From Polymorphobacter multimanifer (GTDB lineage: Bacteria; Pseudomonadota; Alphaproteobacteria; Sphingomonadales; Sphingomonadaceae): a stretch of DNA of 64,000 nt. The stretch is from assembly GCF_014205635.1 (NCBI RefSeq), contig NZ_JACIIV010000014.1, positions 1-64,000 of the forward strand, written 5' to 3'. This document shows, piece after piece, positions 16,106 through 24,835 of the stretch (its first letter is position 1; the number at the start of each line of letters is the position of its first letter). A program made the translations under genes and the position numbers. The notes beneath the pieces are model-generated. The model was not told where the DNA came from. It did no database searches and worked only from the letters and a program-made list of their open reading frames with translations.

Positions 16106-17163
16106 CCGACGATCTTCCCGTGCAGCCTGACGTGCAGCCTGAAGTCCTGATCGAGCGGCGGGGGCGCGCGCTGTGGATCACGCTCAACCGGCCGAAGGCG
16201 CTCAACGCGCTCAACCGGCCGATGGCGCTGACGATCCACCGGGCGCTGTTCGCCGCGGCGGCGGAGGGTGCGGAACTGGTGGTGATCGAGGGGGCGGGGG
16301 ACCGCGCCTTTTGCGCCGGCGGAGATGTGGCGCTTCTCGGCCGCGAGGGTCGTGACGACCAGGCGCTGTGGGAAGGCTTTTTCCATGACGAGTATCGGCT
16401 CAACCAGGCGATCGCGCGGCTGGGTATCCCCTATGTGGCGCTGATGGACGGGTTCACCATGGGCGGCGGCGTGGGGCTTTCGATCCACGGCCCGTACCGG
16501 GTGGCGACCGAGCGGACGGTGTTCGCGATGCCCGAGACCGGCATCGGGCTGATCCCCGATGTGGGCGGCACGCATGCGCTGGCGCAGCTGCCGGGCGAGG
16601 TGGGCAGCTGGCTGGCGCTGACGGGGGCACAATTGAAGGCGGCCGATTGCCTGCACGCCGGCATCGCCACGCATTTCGTGCCGGTGGATCGGCTGGACGT
16701 GCTGCGCGACCTGCTGGCGAAGGCGGAGGAGCCGGTGGAAGAAGTGCTGGCGGCGCTCGATGATCCGGCGGGGGCCGCACCGCTCGAAGCCTTTCGCGAT
16801 GGCATCGACTATCATTTCGGGCATGACCGGGTGGAGGACATCCTGGCGTCGCTCGATGGCGGCGATGCCTGGGCGCAGGAGCAGGCGGCGATCATCCGCC
16901 GCATGTCCCCCACCTCGTGCAAGCTCAGCCTGCTGGGGCTGCGCATGGCCGCCGATGCCGAGATCGAGGAGGCGCTGCAGACCGAATATCGGATGGTCTG
17001 CCAGATCCGGCATGGCCATGACTTCTTCGAGGGCATTCGGGCGCAGCTGATCGACAAGGACCGGAATCCGCGCTGGTCTCCGTCGCGGCTCGAGGATGTG
17101 ACCGACGATGCGATCGCACTGCACTTGCGCGAGCCCGACAGCGGTGACCTGAGCTTCGAATAA
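16102..17163 (+). CDS. enoyl-CoA hydratase/isomerase family, 3-hydroxyisobutyryl-CoA hydrolase type
   Basis: 353 residues, longer than plain enoyl-CoA hydratases (about 260) and right for 3-hydroxyisobutyryl-CoA hydrolase. Diagnostic blocks are AFCAGGDV, FTMGGGVGLSIHG and FAMPETGIGLIPDVGG, with SPTSCK near residue 272. The enzyme frees 3-hydroxyisobutyrate during valine breakdown. It overlaps the thioesterase gene by 4 bp and is last in the murI operon. No other valine pathway gene is adjacent, so the assignment depends on family motifs. Confidence 0.85.
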   Translation: MTDDLPVQPDVQPEVLIERRGRALWITLNRPKALNALNRPMALTIHRALFAAAAEGAELVVIEGAGDRAFCAGGDVALLGREGRDDQALWEGFFHDEYRLNQAIARLGIPYVALMDGFTMGGGVGLSIHGPYRVATERTVFAMPETGIGLIPDVGGTHALAQLPGEVGSWLALTGAQLKAADCLHAGIATHFVPVDRLDVLRDLLAKAEEPVEEVLAALDDPAGAAPLEAFRDGIDYHFGHDRVEDILASLDGGDAWAQEQAAIIRRMSPTSCKLSLLGLRMAADAEIEEALQTEYRMVCQIRHGHDFFEGIRAQLIDKDRNPRWSPSRLEDVTDDAIALHLREPDSGDLSFE

Positions 17164-17198
17164 CGCTGATTTCTGGCGCTGCTGGATTTCAAAAATGC

Positions 17199-17227
17199 TT
17201 GCCGGACAGGACGCGCGCATTTATATT
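17199..17227 (+). promoter_or_regulatory. predicted sigma-70-type promoter
   Basis: TTGCCG (17199-17204) and TATATT (17222-17227) are spaced by exactly 17 nt, giving a likely transcription start near 17234 and a leader of about 90 nt before the small orphan gene at 17325. No other gene start lies in between. This argues against the longer open frame that would begin at 17199. Confidence 0.5.
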
Positions 17228-17324
17228 GTGTGCGAATACTGTGTTGGCGGGGGAAAAGGCTGTGTGGACATTGGTTCGCTGGGTTCCACGGCAGCACGCA
17301 CCTACAGCTGTCGGACAGAAACTC

Positions 17325-17693
17325 ATGTCACACAATGGTTCGGCGATGTGGGTTTTCGACCTTCAGCAGGCTTATAGACCCGGTTCGGCTATTTCCAATA
17401 ATGCCTGGCTGATTGCCTATGATCTCGACGACACTGCGGCGACGAATATCAGGACGCGCGGGCACATCGATTTCGAGAATGCTGCTTTCGCCGGGGAAGC
17501 GGCGCACGCGATCGAAGTCATCGTCAAATCGAACGAGCCTGGCGCCTATGGCATCGGCAGAATGCGGCAGGGTATCACATCGATGCATGTGACTGCCCGC
17601 TTCGCCAAGAAGAAGGAAGTCGCCAAGGCACTTGGCCTCAAGGAACAGGAAATAGGAACGGAGTACCGACCCGGCACCACCTGGCCTGTCTGA
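17325..17693 (+). CDS. uncharacterised protein, 122 residues
   Basis: I do not recognise this protein. It has no signal peptide or membrane helix. The N-terminal half is mixed (WVFDLQQAY, NNAWLIAYDLDD), and the C-terminal half is basic (ARFAKKKEVAKALGLKEQE), ending in YRPGTTWPV. The ATG at 17325 lacks a strong ribosome site; a good promoter lies upstream at 17199-17227, which rules out the longest frame. The DNA is less GC-biased at third codon positions than its neighbours, so it may be a later arrival or a lineage-specific gene. It stands alone between the murI and rpiB operons. Confidence 0.55.
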   Translation: MSHNGSAMWVFDLQQAYRPGSAISNNAWLIAYDLDDTAATNIRTRGHIDFENAAFAGEAAHAIEVIVKSNEPGAYGIGRMRQGITSMHVTARFAKKKEVAKALGLKEQEIGTEYRPGTTWPV

Positions 17694-17777
17694 CTGCCGA
17701 ACGCATCCTGGGGGCATGACATTCATGTCGACCGCGCCTAAAGCACGGCGAGTCACCACGGTTCGGATTCGCCGCTC

Positions 17778-18224
17778 TTGTCCATCATCGCCCTTGCCTC
17801 GGACCATGCCGGCCATGCGCTGAAGACCGTGCTGGCGAGTGAGCTGCGCGCAGCCGGGCATGAGGTGCTCGACCTGGGGCCCGACAGCGACGCGAGTGTG
17901 GACTATCCGGATTTCGGCGCGGCCCTCGGGGTTGCCCTTGCCGATGGCCGGGCGGCGCGCGGCATTGCGGTGTGCGGCTCGGGCATCGGCATTTCGATTG
18001 CGGTCAACCGCAACCCCGCGGCACGGTGCGCGCTGGTGTCGAGCGGGCTGATGGCGCGGCTGGCGCGGCAGCACAATGATGCCAATTGCATCGCACTCGG
18101 CAGCCGGCTGATCGGCATCGATGTGGCGCGCGATTGCGTGCGCGAGTTTCTGGCCACGGAATTCGAGGGTGGTCGCCACGCCGCCCGCGTGTCAAAACTG
18201 GGCTCGGGCCCGTTCGAGGAGTGA
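17778..18224 (+). CDS. rpiB: ribose-5-phosphate isomerase B
   Basis: 148 residues. [12 protein letters not shown] and [14 protein letters not shown], with the active-site Cys and oxyanion-hole glycines, are the signatures of RpiB, which interconverts ribose 5-phosphate and ribulose 5-phosphate. No ATG is available before these motifs, so the TTG at 17778 is used; its ribosome site is weak. glyA begins 4 bp after the stop, with GAGGAG overlapping the end of rpiB. The rpiB-glyA-(x)-nrdR order is familiar in alphaproteobacteria. Confidence 0.93.
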   Translation: MSIIALASDHAGHALKTVLASELRAAGHEVLDLGPDSDASVDYPDFGAALGVALADGRAARGIAVCGSGIGISIAVNRNPAARCALVSSGLMARLARQHNDANCIALGSRLIGIDVARDCVREFLATEFEGGRHAARVSKLGSGPFEE

Positions 18225-18228
18225 ATCG

Positions 18229-19536
18229 ATGAGCACCAATCCTGTTTCGCTGATGGAAGCCTCGGGCTTTTTCGACACGCCGCTTGCCAGCGGTGACCCG
18301 GCGGTGGCGGCGGCGGTGGCGGCCGAGCTCGACCGGCAGCAGAACCAGATCGAACTGATTGCGTCGGAAAACATCGTCAGCCGCGCGGTGCTCGAGGCGC
18401 AGGGATCGGTGTTCACCAACAAATATGCCGAAGGCTATCCCGGCAAGCGCTACTATCAGGGATGCGCGCCGTCCGATGTGGTGGAGCAGCTGGCGATCGA
18501 CCGTGCGAAGCAGCTTTATGGGTGCGCCTGGGCAAATGTGCAGCCGCATTCGGGGGCGCAGGCCAATGGCGCGGTGATGCTGGCGTGCACGAAGCCGGGG
18601 GACACGATCCTGGGCATGAGCCTCGATGCCGGGGGGCATCTGACGCATGGTGCCAAGGCGGCGATGAGCGGGAAATGGTTCAACGCCGTGCAATATGGCG
18701 TGCGCCGCGAGGACCAGCTGATCGATTATGATGCGGTGGAAGCGCTGGCGCTCGAGCACCGGCCGACGTTGATCATCGCCGGCGGCTCGGCCTATCCGCG
18801 CGTGATAGACTTTGCGCGCTTCCGTGCGATCGCCGACAAGGTGGGGGCGACCTTCCTTGTGGACATGGCACATATCTCGGGGCTGGTGGCGGCCGGGCTG
18901 CACCCCTCGCCGCTGCCGCATGCGCATGTGGTGACGACGACGACGCACAAGACGCTGCGGGGGCCGCGCGGCGGCATGATTCTCTCCAATGACGAGGCGC
19001 TCGGCAAGAAGCTCAATTCGGCGGTGTTCCCGGGGCTGCAGGGTGGCCCGCTGATGCATGTGATTGCTGCCAAGGCGGTGGCGTTCGGCGAGGCGCTGCA
19101 GCCCGAGTTCAAGGACTATATCGCCCGGGTGATCGCCAATGCGCAGACGCTGGCGGCGAAGCTGGTGGCGCGCGGCTGCGATGTGGTGGCGGGCGGCACC
19201 GACACGCATCTGGCGCTGATCGACCTGACGCCAAAGGGCATCAACGGCAAGGAAGCCGATGAGGCGCTCGAGCGTGCCGGGATCACGTGCAACAAGAATG
19301 GCGTGCCTTTCGATCCGCTGCCGCCGACCAAGACCAGCGGCATCCGGGTGGGCTCGCCGGCGGGAACGACGCGCGGCTTCGGCCAGGCCGAGTTTGCAGC
19401 GATCGGCGACATGATCGCCGATGTGCTTGACGGGCTGGCGGCGAACGGGGAGCATGGCAACGCCGAGGTGGAGAAGGCGGTCAATGTCCGCGTGCGGGCG
19501 CTTTGCGCGCGCTTTCCCATTTATCCGGCAGGCTGA
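18229..19536 (+). CDS. glyA: serine hydroxymethyltransferase
   Basis: 435 residues, full length. LIASENIVS opens the fold, [10 protein letters not shown] and [12 protein letters not shown] surround the cofactor, and [14 protein letters not shown] carries the PLP lysine. It interconverts serine and glycine with tetrahydrofolate. The ATG at 18229 has GAGGAG upstream. Second in an operon running rpiB-glyA-LEA-like-nrdR-trmJ. Tetrahydrofolate-linked glycine metabolism also relates to the glycine cleavage reaction, but the divergent GcvP-like genes are 15 kb away and not linked. Confidence 0.97.
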   Translation: MSTNPVSLMEASGFFDTPLASGDPAVAAAVAAELDRQQNQIELIASENIVSRAVLEAQGSVFTNKYAEGYPGKRYYQGCAPSDVVEQLAIDRAKQLYGCAWANVQPHSGAQANGAVMLACTKPGDTILGMSLDAGGHLTHGAKAAMSGKWFNAVQYGVRREDQLIDYDAVEALALEHRPTLIIAGGSAYPRVIDFARFRAIADKVGATFLVDMAHISGLVAAGLHPSPLPHAHVVTTTTHKTLRGPRGGMILSNDEALGKKLNSAVFPGLQGGPLMHVIAAKAVAFGEALQPEFKDYIARVIANAQTLAAKLVARGCDVVAGGTDTHLALIDLTPKGINGKEADEALERAGITCNKNGVPFDPLPPTKTSGIRVGSPAGTTRGFGQAEFAAIGDMIADVLDGLAANGEHGNAEVEKAVNVRVRALCARFPIYPAG

Positions 19537-19547
19537 GGAGACGCGAC

Positions 19548-20072
19548 ATGAGCGGTATGGACGAGCCGAAGGCACCCGAGCCGAACAAGATCGACAAGCT
19601 GGCCGAAGAGGCGACCGAGGCCGGTCGCAAGCTGCTCGACAGCGAGACTGGCCGCAAGGTGGCGCAAGCCAGCGAAAACGCCTTTGCCAAGGCCGAGGCG
19701 CTGGGGCGCGAGGCCATGGCCAGCGACACCGCGAAGCAGGCAGCGGCCAAGGCGAAGGAACTTGCCGGCGATGCCGCCGAGGCAGGCAAGCGCTTCATGG
19801 ATTCGGACACCGGCAAGAAGGTCTCCGAAGTGGGCGAAAAGGCCTATGACAAGGCCGGCGCACTGGCGCGACAGGCGATGGCGAGCGATGCGGCGAAGCA
19901 GGCGAGCGACACCGCGAAGCAGGTGTGGAGCACGCGGCTCGGCAAGAATATGGCGACGGGTGCGGCGGCCGGGGCGGCGCTCGGGCTGGTGGTGCCGTTC
20001 GTGGGGACGATCTTCGGTGGGGTCGTGGGTGCTGGACTGGGGTATTTGCGTACGATCACGAAGAAGAACTGA
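19548..20072 (+). CDS. LEA-like amphipathic repeat protein with glycine-zipper tail
   Basis: 174 residues. The first 125 are an Ala/Lys/Glu-rich helical region with an internal duplication: [20 protein letters not shown] followed by [19 protein letters not shown] is echoed by [20 protein letters not shown] and [19 protein letters not shown]. The tail (about 130-168) is a Gly/Ala/Val-rich zipper that may insert in membranes. This looks like a late-embryogenesis-abundant or apolipoprotein-like protein, possibly tied to envelope or desiccation stress; function is not known. GAGGAG lies upstream of the ATG, and the stop overlaps the nrdR start by one base, so it is co-translated with nrdR. Confidence 0.7.
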   Translation: MSGMDEPKAPEPNKIDKLAEEATEAGRKLLDSETGRKVAQASENAFAKAEALGREAMASDTAKQAAAKAKELAGDAAEAGKRFMDSDTGKKVSEVGEKAYDKAGALARQAMASDAAKQASDTAKQVWSTRLGKNMATGAAAGAALGLVVPFVGTIFGGVVGAGLGYLRTITKKN

Positions 20073-20548
20073 TGCGCTGCCCTTTTTGCGGGAATGACGA
20101 CAGCCAGGTGAAGGACAGCCGGCCGACCGAGGATGGGGCGGCGATCCGGCGGCGGCGGCAGTGCCCGGCATGTGGCGGGCGCTTCACCACCTTCGAGCGG
20201 ATCCAGCTTCGCGAGCTGGTGATCGTGAAGAAGAGCGGCAAGCGCGAGGTGTTCGACCGCGACAAGCTCGCGCGCTCGATCGAGATTGCCTGTCGCAAGC
20301 GGCCGATCGAGACGGATCGGATCGAGCGGATGGTGAATGGCGTGGTGCGGCGGCTGGAATCGATCGGCGAGTCCGAAATCGATGCCGGCACGCTCGGCGA
20401 GATGGTGATGGAGGGGCTGCAGGCGCTCGATCCGGTGGCCTATATCCGCTTCGCCAGCGTATATCGCGATTTCCGCGAGGCGCGCGATTTCGAAACGTTC
20501 GTGGGGTCGCTGGCGGATGTGACGCGGCCGGCTGACCCCGCAGCATGA
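20072..20548 (+). CDS. nrdR: transcriptional repressor NrdR
   Basis: 158 residues. It begins [17 protein letters not shown] and has [13 protein letters not shown], the zinc ribbon, followed by the ATP-cone domain ([23 protein letters not shown]). NrdR senses ATP/dATP and represses ribonucleotide reductase genes through NrdR boxes. No nrd genes or obvious NrdR boxes are in the window. The start overlaps the preceding stop (TGATG) and its stop overlaps the trmJ start (ATGA). Confidence 0.97.
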   Translation: MRCPFCGNDDSQVKDSRPTEDGAAIRRRRQCPACGGRFTTFERIQLRELVIVKKSGKREVFDRDKLARSIEIACRKRPIETDRIERMVNGVVRRLESIGESEIDAGTLGEMVMEGLQALDPVAYIRFASVYRDFREARDFETFVGSLADVTRPADPAA

Positions 20549-21282
20549 CGCATCGACCTCCGGCGGTCATTCTGGTCCGCCCGCAGCTTGGAGTGAACAT
20601 CGGCGCGGTGGCGCGCGCGATGATGAACTTCGGGCTGACCGACCTTCGGCTGGTGAACCCGCGCGACGGCTGGCCCAATGCCGATGCGGGGCCGGCGGCG
20701 AGCGGGGCCGATGCGATCCTCGACGACGCACGGGTGTTCGGCTCGGTGGCCGAGGCCTGTGCCGATCTGCACCTGGTGTTTGCCACCGCGATGCTGATGC
20801 GGCCGATCACGCGGCGGGTGGTGACGCCCGAGCGGGCGGTGGCGGAGCTGCGCGCCGTCGAGCTGCCGGGCGGGCTGCTGTTCGGGCCGGAGCGCACCGG
20901 GCTGGAGACAGTGGACCTGGCAGTGGCGCATGCCGTGTGCACCATCCCGACCAGCGCCGAGCACGCCTCGCTCAATCTGGCGCAGGCGGTGGTGGTGTGC
21001 GCCTATGAGTGGATGCGGCAGGCCGACACGATGGTGCCCGAGGCGCTGCAACATTACAGCGGTCCGGCGCCGATGGCGGAGCTGGAGAATCTGATTTCCG
21101 ACATCGATGCGCGGCTGGTGGCCAACCGCTATTACAGCCCGGCGCCCGGCCGGCCCGAAGCAGCGCGGTTGACGCTGCGCAACCTGCTCACGCGGCCGCA
21201 GTTCAGCGAGGGCGAGGTGCGGACGCTGCGGGGGATCGTGCGGATTCTCAGCGTGCCGCGCGGCCCGGCGGGCGAGCGCTGA
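20545..21282 (+). CDS. trmJ: tRNA/rRNA 2'-O-methyltransferase, TrmJ-type SPOUT enzyme
   Basis: 245 residues. [30 protein letters not shown] and [16 protein letters not shown] are the three motifs of the knotted SPOUT fold that binds S-adenosylmethionine. The TrmJ subgroup methylates the ribose of residue 32 in tRNA. A C-terminal extension of about 80 residues is also typical of TrmJ. It ends the rpiB-glyA-nrdR operon, overlapping nrdR by 4 bp, and is convergent with chpT across 5 bp. Confidence 0.88.
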   Translation: MTHRPPAVILVRPQLGVNIGAVARAMMNFGLTDLRLVNPRDGWPNADAGPAASGADAILDDARVFGSVAEACADLHLVFATAMLMRPITRRVVTPERAVAELRAVELPGGLLFGPERTGLETVDLAVAHAVCTIPTSAEHASLNLAQAVVVCAYEWMRQADTMVPEALQHYSGPAPMAELENLISDIDARLVANRYYSPAPGRPEAARLTLRNLLTRPQFSEGEVRTLRGIVRILSVPRGPAGER

Positions 21283-21287
21283 CGCCC

Positions 21288-21839
21288 TCAGGCCTGGACG
21301 AAGGCGACACCCGACCCTTGCGCCTGCAATGCCCATCCGGTGCTGCGGGCATGGGCGGCGATGAGGCCGATCATGGCGCTGCGGCCATCGGCCTCGGGGT
21401 TGCCGTCAAGGGCCCTCGCCGCGGTGTCGGGCAGGGGGTGATCGTTGGTCCAGCGAGCGCCTGCCGGATCGATGGCGAGCGGAGCGGTGCGGCTGATGTC
21501 GGAGAGGATGAGGGCGACACCCGACACGAGGCTGGCTGGCAAGTCCGGGTTGCCATCGAGATCGAGAGCGAGCGGGGTGTCGGGCAGGCCTTCGCCGAGC
21601 AGTTTTGCAAGCGCTGCGGCATTCATGCTGTTGCCGGCCGCGCCCAGCGCCAGCCGGACCAGCCGCAGCCGCGCCGAAAGCTTGCGGATGGCGGCGGTGA
21701 TCAGGCCGTTGATTTCGGCATCTCCGGTGTCGCCCAGCAATTCGCTGGCCGTGAGCAGCGTCGCCACCGGGGTGGCCATGTCGTGGCACAGCCAGCGGAC
21801 GACAAGGGCTGCCTGATTTTCGGTAATCGTTTCACTCAT
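21288..21839 (-). CDS. chpT: ChpT-like histidine phosphotransferase
   Basis: 183 residues. The H-box [21 protein letters not shown] puts the phospho-accepting histidine near residue 19, and the C-terminal half resembles a degenerate HATPase fold without ATP-binding motifs, as in ChpT. In alphaproteobacteria ChpT passes phosphate from CckA to the cell-cycle regulators CtrA and CpdR. It is slightly short for the family (about 200-230). The gene is last in a minus-strand operon with a cold-shock protein and a JAMM protease-like protein; the start overlaps the csp stop (ATGA). CckA and CtrA are not in the window. Confidence 0.8.
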   Translation of the reverse strand: MSETITENQAALVVRWLCHDMATPVATLLTASELLGDTGDAEINGLITAAIRKLSARLRLVRLALGAAGNSMNAAALAKLLGEGLPDTPLALDLDGNPDLPASLVSGVALILSDISRTAPLAIDPAGARWTNDHPLPDTAARALDGNPEADGRSAMIGLIAAHARSTGWALQAQGSGVAFVQA

Positions 21840-22054
21840 GCAACACTCGCCTTCACTCGCAGACCCATGGCCAGGAGACGGCCATCGCCCCCCTGGGTGA
21901 GTTCGAACTCGACACGTTGGCCGGGAGCCAGCGTGTCCACTCCTGCCGACTGTAAAGCAGAAGCATGAACGAACACATCACGCGGGCCATGATCGGGAGT
22001 GATGAACCCGAACCCTTTCTTCAAATCGTACCATTTGACGGCGCCGGTCGCCAT
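21836..22054 (-). CDS. cold-shock domain protein
   Basis: 72 residues, a single cold-shock domain. KGFGFITPD is RNP1 and DVFVHASAL is RNP2, the RNA-binding faces of CspA-type OB folds. It binds single-stranded nucleic acid and acts as an RNA chaperone. It lies between the JAMM gene (1-bp overlap) and chpT (4-bp overlap), so its expression is tied to both. The C-terminus ([15 protein letters not shown]) is not unusual. Confidence 0.92.
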   Translation of the reverse strand: MATGAVKWYDLKKGFGFITPDHGPRDVFVHASALQSAGVDTLAPGQRVEFELTQGGDGRLLAMGLRVKASVA

Positions 22055-22470
22055 CAGAGCGGCGCCAGCGCGATTTCGTGGAAGCGACCGTGCAAGGCAC
22101 CATCGGCCGCGGCGATCCAGGCGGTGATGGCCGCGCCACCGATGATCATCCAGATCTGGCCATTTTGCAGTGCGCGCGCTGCATCGCGCTTCGAGGGGCG
22201 GGTGCTGCCATCGGGATGGCTGTGGTAATGGCCGAGGATCGCCATGCCGTCGCCGCGCGCGGTGCGGTGCGCGGACAGCAGCATGGCGGGATCGATCTCG
22301 AAGCGGCGGGCCGGATCGGCGGCGACGTTGGGCGCCGGGCGGGCGACGCGGATATCGGAATGCTCGGGCCCCGCCGTGCCGAGCAGAAGCCCGCAGGCCT
22401 CGTGTGGTGCGTCCGCTGCCGCATGAGCGAGCAACTGCTCCGTGATACCACTTGCAATCCGAACGATCAT
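22054..22470 (-). CDS. Mov34/MPN/PAD-1 (JAMM) family metalloprotease-like protein
   Basis: 138 residues. ACGLLLG carries the upstream glutamate region (HEACGLLLG), and [17 protein letters not shown] matches HxH-x7-S-x2-D exactly, so the full zinc site is present. Bacterial members of this type are often isopeptidases or cysteine-releasing enzymes that act on sulfur-carrier proteins, but no carrier gene is near. The ATG at 22470 is only 18 bp from the divergent start of the rluD-family gene, so the two promoters must overlap each other's coding regions. First gene of the JAMM-csp-chpT operon. Confidence 0.88.
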   Translation of the reverse strand: MIVRIASGITEQLLAHAAADAPHEACGLLLGTAGPEHSDIRVARPAPNVAADPARRFEIDPAMLLSAHRTARGDGMAILGHYHSHPDGSTRPSKRDAARALQNGQIWMIIGGAAITAWIAAADGALHGRFHEIALAPL

Positions 22471-22488
22471 CCCGACATCGCCTAGTCT

Positions 22489-23457
22489 ATGGGGCCTGAA
22501 AAGTCGATCGATTGCGTGCTGGACGCCGGCATGGCGGGCTGGCGGCTCGACCGGGCGCTCGCTGCGAGCATTCCCGCGCACAGCCGCGAGAGGCTGAAGG
22601 CGCTGGTTGCGGCCGGGCAGGTCCGGCGCGCCGATGGCACGCTGCTGCGCGACCCGGCGCTCAAGGTGAAGGGCGGCGAGGCGCTGCAGGTGGTGGTGCC
22701 CGCCGCGCGGCCATCCGACACGCTGGCGCAGGACATTCCGCTGACGATCGTGCATGAGGATGAGGCGCTGCTGGTGGTCGACAAGCCGGCGGGGCTGGTG
22801 GTGCACCCGGCGGCGGGAAACCTCGATGGCACGATGGTCAATGCCCTGCTCCACCATTGCGCGGGGCGGCTTTCGGGAATCGGCGGCGTGGCGCGGCCGG
22901 GCATCGTCCACCGCATCGACAAGGATACGTCCGGGCTGCTGGTGGTGGCGAAGACGGATACTGCTCATGAAGGACTGGCCCGGCAATTTGCTGCACATAC
23001 CGTAGAACGGCGGTACATGGCTGTGGTTGCCGGGGTGCCGGTGCCGCCGGCGGGACGCATCGAGGGCTCGCTCGCGCGCTCCACGGTCAACCGCCAGAAG
23101 ATGGCGCTGGTGAGCGACGGCAGGGGCAAGCGCGCAGTGACGCATTTCCGGATGCTGCGGGCGCTGGAAGGGGCCGCCCTTGTCGAGTGCCGGCTGGAGA
23201 CAGGGCGCACCCACCAGATCCGGGTGCACATGGAATCGATCGGCCATCCGCTCGCCGGCGACCCCGTTTACGGGCGGATGCCGGGCAAGCTGGCGGCGGT
23301 TCTGGCGGACCTCGGGTTTCGCCGCCAGGCGCTGCATGCCGCGACGCTGGGCTTTCTGCATCCGTTCACACAAGAAAGACTATCTTTCGAATCTGCCCTC
23401 CCGCGGGATATAGTGGAGTTGATCGGTCGTCTTTCGAGCGCCGAAGTTCAGGAGTAG
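22489..23457 (+). CDS. RluD/RluA-family 23S rRNA pseudouridine synthase
   Basis: 322 residues. An N-terminal S4 domain (about residues 15-75; SRERLKALVAAGQVRRADG) precedes the synthase domain. HRIDKDTSGLLVVAK holds the catalytic aspartate, and ETGRTHQIRVHM and HPLAGDPVYG are family motifs. S4 plus this core fits RluD, which modifies helix 69 of 23S rRNA, though RluC is possible. Divergent from the JAMM gene by 18 bp. Its last codons carry the ribosome site of rpoH, which starts 2 bp after its stop. Confidence 0.9.
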   Translation: MGPEKSIDCVLDAGMAGWRLDRALAASIPAHSRERLKALVAAGQVRRADGTLLRDPALKVKGGEALQVVVPAARPSDTLAQDIPLTIVHEDEALLVVDKPAGLVVHPAAGNLDGTMVNALLHHCAGRLSGIGGVARPGIVHRIDKDTSGLLVVAKTDTAHEGLARQFAAHTVERRYMAVVAGVPVPPAGRIEGSLARSTVNRQKMALVSDGRGKRAVTHFRMLRALEGAALVECRLETGRTHQIRVHMESIGHPLAGDPVYGRMPGKLAAVLADLGFRRQALHAATLGFLHPFTQERLSFESALPRDIVELIGRLSSAEVQE

Positions 23458-23459
23458 AC

Positions 23460-24365
23460 ATGGCCAATCTGCCAGCAAAGACCAGCATTCCAGCGCTCGG
23501 CGGCGAAGCCGGGCTCAACCGCTATCTGGCCGAGATCCGGAAGTTTCCGCTGCTCGCCCCCGAGCAGGAATACATGCTTGCCCGCCGCTGGGCCGAGCAT
23601 GAGGACCCCGACGCCGCTGCCAAGCTGGTGACGAGCCACCTGCGGCTCGTTGCCAAGATCGCCATGGGCTACCGCGGCTATGGGCTGCCGGTGGCGGAGC
23701 TGATTGCCGAGGGCAACATCGGCCTGATCCAGGGGGTGAAGAAGTTCGACGCCGAAAAGGGCTTCCGGCTGGCCACCTATGCGATGTGGTGGATCCGGGC
23801 GGCGATCCAGGAATACATCCTGCGGTCGTGGAGCCTGGTGAAGATCGGCACCACGGCGGCGCAGAAGAAGCTGTTCTTCAATCTGCGGCGGCTGAAGAGC
23901 AAGCTCGGCGCGATCGAGGATGGTGATCTGCGCGGCGAGGACACGCTGAAGATCGCGACCACCCTCGGGGTGACCGAAGACGAGGTGATCTCGATGAACC
24001 GCCGCATGTCGATGGGCGGTGATTCGAGCCTCAACGCGCCGCTGCGCGAGGAGGGCGAGGGCGAATGGCAGGACTGGCTCGCCGACCAGGGTCCGTTGCA
24101 GGACGAGATGGTGGCCGATGCGCAGGAGCGCGACCAGCGCCATGGACTGCTCACCGAGGCGCTGGCGACGCTGAATGAGCGCGAGCGGGACATTCTCACC
24201 CGCCGCCGGCTGCTCGACGAGCCGGAAACGCTGGAGGCGCTGAGCCAGGATTATGGCATCAGCCGTGAGCGGGTGCGACAGATCGAGGTGCGGGCGTTCG
24301 AGAAGCTTTCGCAGGCGATGCACAGCCTTGCGACCTCGAAGCGGCTGCTGCCCGAGCCGGCCTGA
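23460..24365 (+). CDS. rpoH: heat-shock sigma factor RpoH (sigma-32)
   Basis: 301 residues. Region 2 (HLRLVAKIAMGYRGYGLPVAELIAEGNIGL) and the -10 recognition segment (FRLATYAMWWIRAAIQEYILRSWSLVK) are followed by the RpoH box QKKLFFNLRR, which separates RpoH from RpoD. Region 4 ends in YGISRERVRQIEVRAFEKL. It directs RNA polymerase to heat-shock promoters. AGGAG overlapping the preceding stop supplies the ribosome site, so it is coupled to the rluD-family gene. Its stop codon is the first base triplet of a 14-bp tandem repeat. Confidence 0.97.
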   Translation: MANLPAKTSIPALGGEAGLNRYLAEIRKFPLLAPEQEYMLARRWAEHEDPDAAAKLVTSHLRLVAKIAMGYRGYGLPVAELIAEGNIGLIQGVKKFDAEKGFRLATYAMWWIRAAIQEYILRSWSLVKIGTTAAQKKLFFNLRRLKSKLGAIEDGDLRGEDTLKIATTLGVTEDEVISMNRRMSMGGDSSLNAPLREEGEGEWQDWLADQGPLQDEMVADAQERDQRHGLLTEALATLNERERDILTRRRLLDEPETLEALSQDYGISRERVRQIEVRAFEKLSQAMHSLATSKRLLPEPA

Positions 24366-24404
24366 CGGGGGCAACCTGACGGGGGCAGCATGACGGGGGC
24401 AGGC
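24363..24404. repeat. 14-bp tandem repeat, three copies
   Basis: TGACGGGGGCA recurs at 24363, 24377 and 24391 with a 14-bp period and variable trinucleotide spacers (ACC, GCA, GGC). The first TGA is the rpoH stop codon. The remaining bases to 24506 contain no gene I can support. Confidence 0.85.
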
Positions 24405-24506
24405 ACGCCAATCGTTAAATATTGAAGTCATGCGACGTTTTCGCCGATCCGGTGTTTGCAGTTTACGCTGCATTGCAGCATGATAGTGCACTGGATGGGA
24501 GAGACG

Positions 24507-24791
24507 ATGATGCGAAGGAGCCGGACTGCTGGATCGCTGGCGATACGGATTGCCGTCGCGGCTGCGCTGGCCTCTGCTGCTTTCGTGCCGGTGACGGCTA
24601 CGGTGATGCTGCAGCCGGCTGCGCGACCGGTCCAGGCTGTGGCGACACCGGCCAAGCCGGTCGACGTGGCGATGACCGAGTCCGAGACAGAAAGCATGCG
24701 GGGCGTGGTGATGCTGATCTGCAGCCTCGTTTTTACCGCGATGCTGCTGCGGGGACGCAATGACACGCAGGATGATGAACAGGACAAATGA
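24507..24791 (+). CDS. small membrane protein, unknown function
   Basis: 94 residues from the ATG at 24507 (GGGAGAG upstream); an ATG at 24456 in the same frame gives a less convincing start. The N-terminus (MMRRSRTAGSLAIRIAVAAALASAAFVP) is a signal peptide or anchor. A second hydrophobic segment (about residues 65-80, GVVMLICSLVFTAMLL) is followed by RGRNDTQDDEQDK, an acidic tail. I find no known family. It stands alone between rpoH and mtgA, 44 bp before the latter, and may be co-transcribed with it. Confidence 0.55.
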   Translation: MMRRSRTAGSLAIRIAVAAALASAAFVPVTATVMLQPAARPVQAVATPAKPVDVAMTESETESMRGVVMLICSLVFTAMLLRGRNDTQDDEQDK

Positions 24792-24835
24792 TCCGGGGTG
24801 ATTGACGACCGGCAGCGGCTGCGGTCTGTTGGCCC

